A stretch of 64,000 nucleotides of DNA, taken from contig NZ_JAJFCK010000004.1 in NCBI RefSeq assembly GCF_020709055.1, forward strand, positions 44,748 to 108,747, read 5' to 3'. The notes under the pieces were generated by a model. The model searched no databases. It had not been told where the DNA came from and saw only the letters and a list, made by a program, of their open reading frames with translations. Positions within the stretch are counted from its first letter, which is position 1; each line of letters starts with the position of its first letter. The DNA is from Ruminococcus callidus (GTDB lineage Bacteria; Bacillota; Clostridia; Oscillospirales; Ruminococcaceae). Shown in pieces: positions 60,485-64,000 of the stretch. A program made the position numbers and the translations under genes.

Positions 60485-61768
60485 ATGTTTTTTTCTGAGG
60501 ATGACGTTTTAGAATTCATTGAGGAAAACGATGTCAAGTTCATTCGTCTGACATTTTGTGATACGTTCGGCAACATGAAAAATATTGCAATCATGCCCCG
60601 GGAGCTGCACCGTGCCATTGTGGACGGCATTCCCTTCAACGCCACAGATCTGCTGGAATCTTCCCACCAGAATCTTCTGCTGAAGCCGGATATCTCCACG
60701 CTCTCCGTCCTGCCGTGGCGGCCGCAGTCCGGCAGAGTGGTTCGGTTTTTCTGCACCCTGTACCGCATGGACGGCACCCCCTACGAGGGCGACCTGCGCC
60801 GCAATCTGCGGGAGACCATGAAGTCCATTCAGGAGCACGGCTACCAATGCGAGATGGGCACACGCTGCGAATTCTACCTGTTCGAAACCGACATGCAGGG
60901 CAAGCCTACCCGCACCCCCTGCGATCAGGGCGGTTATCTGGACGTGGCACCGCTGGACAAGTGCGAGAACACCCGCCGGGAGATCTGCCTCTCGCTGGAC
61001 GAGATGGGACTGAACCCTACCACATCCTGCCACAAGCACGGCCCCGGACAGAACGAGATCGACTTTGCATGCAGCAACGCCCTCACCGCTGCCGACAACA
61101 TGGTGCACTATAAGACCGTCGTCAAGACCATTGCCTCCCAGAACGGCTTCTACGCCTCTTTCATGCCCAAGCCCTTCCCCGATTGCAGCGGAAGCGCTCT
61201 GAAGATCACCATCAGCGTCAAGAAGGACGATGCCAGCATCTTCGGCACCAGCCACAAGAGCATGCTGCCGGAGGGCCGTGCGTTCATCGCCGGCATTCTC
61301 AATCGGGTGCGGGAGTTCACCATGTTTTCCAACCCCACCATCAACTCCTACGAGCGCTTTGGACTGCGGGCTGCCCCCAGCCACATCAACTGGTCCGAGG
61401 AGAACCGCATTCCCCTGATTCAGCTGCTGTATGCGCCGGGACGTGACGGCTCCATCGAGTTTCGCTCTGCCGACCCCTACTGCAACCCCTATATCACGTT
61501 CCAGATGCTGCTCAGCGCCGGCATGGCGGGCATCCAGAACGGCGAGGAGCTGAGCGACACCATGAACGCCGCCAACGCCTCCTCCGCATTCCCCACGCTG
61601 CCCAGCTCTCTGGAGGAGTCCATCCGTCTGGCGCAGAACAGCAGCTTTGTCCACGCAGTTCTGCCGGAAACACTGATTCAGGATTACGCCGCTGCCATGG
61701 AACAGCAGGTTGCTGCATACCATGCGGCGCAGGATTCTCAGGCGTTCTGCTTCGACCGCTATTTCTGA
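60485..61768 (+). CDS. Glutamine-synthetase-like protein lacking key active-site residues
   Basis: 427 residues, colinear with the short GSI-alpha enzyme of Bacillus (444). The fold-defining phrases remain (VKFIRLTFCDTFGNMKN, GGYLDVAPLDKCENTRRE, NPTINSYERF, SADPYCNPYITF). Compared with GlnA from memory, the FDGSSI loop is FNATDL (51-56); the Glu of HHEVAPGQHEI is Lys184 (CHKHGPGQNEI); the His of GSGMHC is Lys240 (GSALKI); the flap Glu of GYEAP is Ala296; and the Arg of SPLIRIP is Gln313. Glu129 and Glu191 are kept. Two metal ligands and the flap Glu are therefore lost, so glutamine synthesis is unlikely; a sensory or scaffolding role fits. It is followed by an ANTAR regulator, a pairing known for glnA-nitR in Clostridium. 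AGGAGG precedes the ATG. Confidence 0.85.
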   Translation: MFFSEDDVLEFIEENDVKFIRLTFCDTFGNMKNIAIMPRELHRAIVDGIPFNATDLLESSHQNLLLKPDISTLSVLPWRPQSGRVVRFFCTLYRMDGTPYEGDLRRNLRETMKSIQEHGYQCEMGTRCEFYLFETDMQGKPTRTPCDQGGYLDVAPLDKCENTRREICLSLDEMGLNPTTSCHKHGPGQNEIDFACSNALTAADNMVHYKTVVKTIASQNGFYASFMPKPFPDCSGSALKITISVKKDDASIFGTSHKSMLPEGRAFIAGILNRVREFTMFSNPTINSYERFGLRAAPSHINWSEENRIPLIQLLYAPGRDGSIEFRSADPYCNPYITFQMLLSAGMAGIQNGEELSDTMNAANASSAFPTLPSSLEESIRLAQNSSFVHAVLPETLIQDYAAAMEQQVAAYHAAQDSQAFCFDRYF

Positions 61769-61826
61769 TCGCACGTTTCACTGTGAAAATCGACTTTAAT
61801 CTTTCAAAAACAGGAGGGATGCAACG

Positions 61827-62402
61827 GTGTGCGCAGAACGTACTCTGATCGTTTCCGGTTCTGAAAAAGGACTGGATGGCATGACCAGCTTTCTCAAAAA
61901 CTGCGGATATCCATCCGTTGTCACAATCTCCAGCGGAAGCGAAGCACGGCGGATGATCCACCACGACAGCTATGGTCTGATCATCATCAACACACCGCTC
62001 AAGGATGAAACAGGGTATCAGCTGTCGCTCAAGCTCAGCGAGGACACCTGTGCAGCGGTCATTCTCATCTGCAAGGCGGACATCGCCGACGAAATGACCA
62101 ACCGCACCATTGATTACGGGGTCTGTGTTGTGCCGAAGCCCCTGAACAAGGTGGTCTTTCTTCAGGCCATCCGCACCGGCACAGCATTTCATCACCGCAT
62201 GCTGGCGCTGCATCAGGAAAACGCCAAGCTGCGAACCAAGCTGGAGGAACTGCGCTATGTTTCCCGTGCCAAATGTCTGCTCATTGTCAAACAGCAGATG
62301 ACCGAGGAAACGGCGCATCGCTACATTGAAAAAAACGCCATGGACACCAGACGCACCCGAAAGGATGTCGCCATGGAGATCATTGCAAAATACGAATACT
62401 AA
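61827..62402 (+). CDS. ANTAR-domain antiterminator with degenerate receiver
   Basis: 191 residues. Start is GTG 61827 with AGGAGGG 8 nt upstream; the nearby ATG at 61819 is out of frame. Receiver domain residues 1-115: the acidic pair is replaced (TLIVSGSEKG), the phospho-acceptor Asp is Asn55 (LIIINTPLKD), while the conserved Lys of PKPL is kept. A helix (about 118-145) leads to an ANTAR domain (SRAKCLLIVKQQMTEETAHR, AMDTRRTRKDVAMEII), which binds paired hexaloop RNA hairpins to prevent termination. Phosphorylation control is unlikely, so input probably comes by protein contact, plausibly with the adjacent glutamine-synthetase-like protein. Its TAA stop is also the left flank of an inserted palindromic element. 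Confidence 0.9.
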   Translation: MCAERTLIVSGSEKGLDGMTSFLKNCGYPSVVTISSGSEARRMIHHDSYGLIIINTPLKDETGYQLSLKLSEDTCAAVILICKADIADEMTNRTIDYGVCVVPKPLNKVVFLQAIRTGTAFHHRMLALHQENAKLRTKLEELRYVSRAKCLLIVKQQMTEETAHRYIEKNAMDTRRTRKDVAMEIIAKYEY

Positions 62403-62563
62403 GAGCCTGTTTCGCATCTTTTTCCGCACGTCTTTTCGGCAGATTTCGCCGCTGGCTGCGTCAAAAATCCTTGCCAGACACAAAGTATGCCTGCGGATTT
62501 TTTCCTTGTCACCGACAAAATCATGCGCAAAAATCCGCACAGAAAAAGATACGGAACAAGCTC
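62403..62563 (+). repeat. Palindromic intergenic repeat, copy 5 (161 bp) on the ANTAR stop codon
   Basis: Ends GAGCCTGTTTCGCATC and GATACGGAACAAGCTC are near-complements and differ from copies 1, 3 and 4. Flanked by TAA at 62400-62402 (the ANTAR gene stop) and at 62564-62566. Core CGTCTTTTCGGCAGATTTC, AAGTATGCCTGCGG and TTCCTTGTCACCG. Inverted relative of the copy at 14684. Confidence 0.88.
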
Positions 62564-62571
62564 TAAGAACA

Positions 62572-62612
62572 CAAAAACCTCTGCGCCCGATTTGGGTACA
62601 GAGGTTTTTTCG
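62572..62612 (+). terminator. Bidirectional terminator between the ANTAR gene and upp
   Basis: AAAACCTCTG pairs with CAGAGGTTTT, inner CCC/GGG, followed by TTTTTTCG on the plus strand and TTTTTG on the minus strand. Confidence 0.85.
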
Positions 62613-62633
62613 ACTTACGTCTGTTTTGTGTTT

Positions 62634-62702
62634 GTCAATGTCAGACGACAAGTGCTGCAAGAGTGCCGTGCATTCGCACTCTTGTTACTTGTCGTCATTG
62701 AC
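62634..62702. repeat. Long imperfect palindrome downstream of upp
   Basis: GTCAATG, GACGACAAGT and CAAGAGTGC each have their complement in mirrored order (GCACTCTTG, ACTTGTCGTC, ATTGAC), with small unpaired steps. 69 bp in all. No T-run on either side, and it does not share the core of the palindromic family. Confidence 0.7.
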
Positions 62703-62736
62703 GTCCCTGTCCCTGCGTCATCCGGTTTTTCCGAAC

Positions 62737-63366
62737 TTACTTGGTGCCGAAAATCCGGTCGCCGGCATCGCCCAGACCCGGAACGATGTAGCCCTTTTCG
62801 TTCAGGCTCTCGTCTACGCCGCCGCAGTAGATGTCCACATCCGGATGTGCTGCCAGCAGAGCGTCCCGTCCCTCCGGACAAGCCAGAATGCACAGGAACT
62901 TAATGCTCTTGACACCCATCTCTTTCAGATCCTTGATGGCTGCGATGGCAGAAGTGCCGGTTGCCAGCATGGCATCCACCACGATGACCTCACGCTCTGC
63001 GATATCATCAGGCATCTTGGAATAGTACTTCACGGCATCGTGGGTGCCCGGCTCGCAGAAAATGCCGATATGACCGATCTTTGCCGCCGGAATCAGCGAA
63101 GTTACGCCGTCGATCAGTCCCAGACCTGCACGCAGAATCGGCACAAATGCCAGCTTTCTGCCGGAGATCACCTTAGTCTTTGCGATGCCCTGATGGGTTT
63201 CGATGGTGACTTCCTTCAGCGGAAGATCACGGGTTGCCTCATAGCAAATCAGCATTGCTGTTTCCGAGGTCAGTTCCCGAAATTCCTTTACGCCCGTCAG
63301 CTTATCCCGCATCAGGGAAATCTTATGCTGTACCAGCGGATGATCCACTACATGAATTCCTGCCAT
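62737..63366 (-). CDS. upp: Uracil phosphoribosyltransferase
   Basis: 209 residues, normal length. Salvages uracil with PRPP to UMP. PRPP-binding loop [16 protein letters not shown] is near residues 128-143; the uracil site [11 protein letters not shown] is at the C-terminus. Encoded 17 bp after rpiB, a common pairing in Firmicutes, and preceded by AGGAGG. Confidence 0.96.
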   Translation of the reverse strand: MAGIHVVDHPLVQHKISLMRDKLTGVKEFRELTSETAMLICYEATRDLPLKEVTIETHQGIAKTKVISGRKLAFVPILRAGLGLIDGVTSLIPAAKIGHIGIFCEPGTHDAVKYYSKMPDDIAEREVIVVDAMLATGTSAIAAIKDLKEMGVKSIKFLCILACPEGRDALLAAHPDVDIYCGGVDESLNEKGYIVPGLGDAGDRIFGTK

Positions 63367-63383
63367 AATTTTTTCCTCCTATT

Positions 63384-63824
63384 TTACCACTCTTGCTCCA
63401 GTTTCTGAATCATATCCACACGTGCTGCATGGCGGCCGCCCTCAAAAGGCGTATCCAGGAAAATCTCCACCAGTTCCAGCGCCAGACCGCTGCCCAGCGT
63501 TCTGGCACCCATGCACATCACATTGGCATCATTGTGCAAACGGGTGTACTTGGTGGAAAATGCATCTGCACAGAGTGCAGCACGCACGCCGCGAATCTTG
63601 TTGGCTGCGATGGACATTCCAATTCCTGTGCCGCAAATCAGAATTCCCATGTCCTCCGGATGGGAGGCAACCGCAGTTCCAACCGCCTTGGCAATTACCG
63701 GATAGTCCGCCCGTTCGCCGTTGCAGCCGCAATCCTCTACTTCCAGACCGCGTTCCCGCAGCAGGGCGACGACTTCCTGTTTCCGGTCAAAGCCGGCATG
63801 GTCACATCCAATCCAAATTTTCAT
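63384..63824 (-). CDS. rpiB: Ribose-5-phosphate isomerase B (RpiB/LacAB family)
   Basis: 146 residues from ATG 63824 (AAAGGAG 9 nt upstream); an in-frame start at 63869 has no ribosome site. Interconverts ribose-5-phosphate and ribulose-5-phosphate in the pentose phosphate pathway. GCDHAGFDRK at the N-terminus, the catalytic Cys in GILICGTGIGMSIAANK and HNDANVMCMGART are all diagnostic. Supplies ribose phosphate for PRPP, matching its partner upp. Confidence 0.94.
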   Translation of the reverse strand: MKIWIGCDHAGFDRKQEVVALLRERGLEVEDCGCNGERADYPVIAKAVGTAVASHPEDMGILICGTGIGMSIAANKIRGVRAALCADAFSTKYTRLHNDANVMCMGARTLGSGLALELVEIFLDTPFEGGRHAARVDMIQKLEQEW

Positions 63825-63907
63825 GTTTTCTGGCTCCTTTGTTTTCACGTCTGCGATGCGCAGACGCACTTATTCTATTGCAATCCGTTTTGCAGCGGAT
63901 ATTTTTT

Positions 63908-63936
63908 ATTATAACACATTTCTCTGACAATTGCAA
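63908..63936 (-). promoter_or_regulatory. Promoter of rpiB-upp
   Basis: Minus-strand TTGCAA (63931-63936), 17-nt spacer, TATAAT (63908-63913). Confidence 0.8.
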
Positions 63937-63950
63937 GGCGATTTTTGTGA

Positions 63951-64000
63951 GAGCTCGTGTTCATAGGCGTCTATCTACGTCTTTTCGGCAAATTTTGTTG
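63951..64000 (+). repeat. Palindromic intergenic repeat, copy 6 (cut by the right edge)
   Basis: 50 bp visible, identical base for base to the first 50 bp of the copy at 56818. Left flank is TGA (63948-63950) rather than TTA or TAA. Confidence 0.85.

Overview
The window looks like chromosomal DNA of a Gram-positive gut Firmicute of the Ruminococcus/Oscillospirales type. The reasons are sigma-A promoters with 17-bp spacers, AGGAGG ribosome sites, LPXTG sorting signals with sortases, threonine-rich linkers of the TTTTKPEETTTT kind typical of Ruminococcus surface proteins, RNase J, GdpP and LuxS, and moderately high GC coding sequence with AT-rich intergenic DNA. Genus is inferred; no rRNA is present. 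Most genes are on the minus strand.

Layout: 1-920 carries a zinc ABC importer lipoprotein (truncated) behind a promoter with a Fur-family box. 1175-5118 carries a membrane protein, a flavoprotein and luxS. 5302-14413 is a housekeeping run: rnj, gdpP, rplI, dnaB, tilS, ftsH. 14414-15295 is an unusual gene-free stretch with its own promoter and hairpin-rich sequence. 15296-21043 holds two bacterial-PH-domain proteins, a metallophosphoesterase, an AGCS amino-acid symporter, and dtd, a sirtuin and yjbQ. Two tRNA-Ser genes follow. 21788-33498 is a raffinose-family sugar island: AraC regulator, ABC importer without ATPase, sucrose phosphorylase, alpha-galactosidase and the full Leloir set galK, galE, galT. 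Imported galactosides would be cut to galactose and sucrose; galactose enters the Leloir genes and sucrose is phosphorolysed.

33675-48196 is a sortase-assembled pilus operon: a small coiled-coil protein, a dedicated signal peptidase, a giant tip adhesin of about 2960 residues, the backbone pilin, a class C sortase, a minor pilin and a second sortase. The giant adhesin has an SGNH hydrolase inserted inside one CnaB domain and two beta-sandwich modules inside another; both inserts contain stretches much richer in AT than the flanks. 48779-56618 is a five-gene SWIM / repeat protein / MoxR ATPase / DUF5682 / VWA cluster of unknown job. 56982-63824 holds tex, a DRE-TIM aldolase-like protein, a divergent glutamine-synthetase-like protein that has lost key active-site residues and is paired with an ANTAR regulator, then upp and rpiB.

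A family of short palindromic repeats (six copies, 47 to 161 bp, one cut by the right edge) is scattered between genes. Five complete copies are each flanked by direct TTA or TAA triplets, and two sit exactly on TAA stop codons. They look like non-autonomous mobile elements (MITEs) whose ends have changed in step so that each copy still folds on itself.
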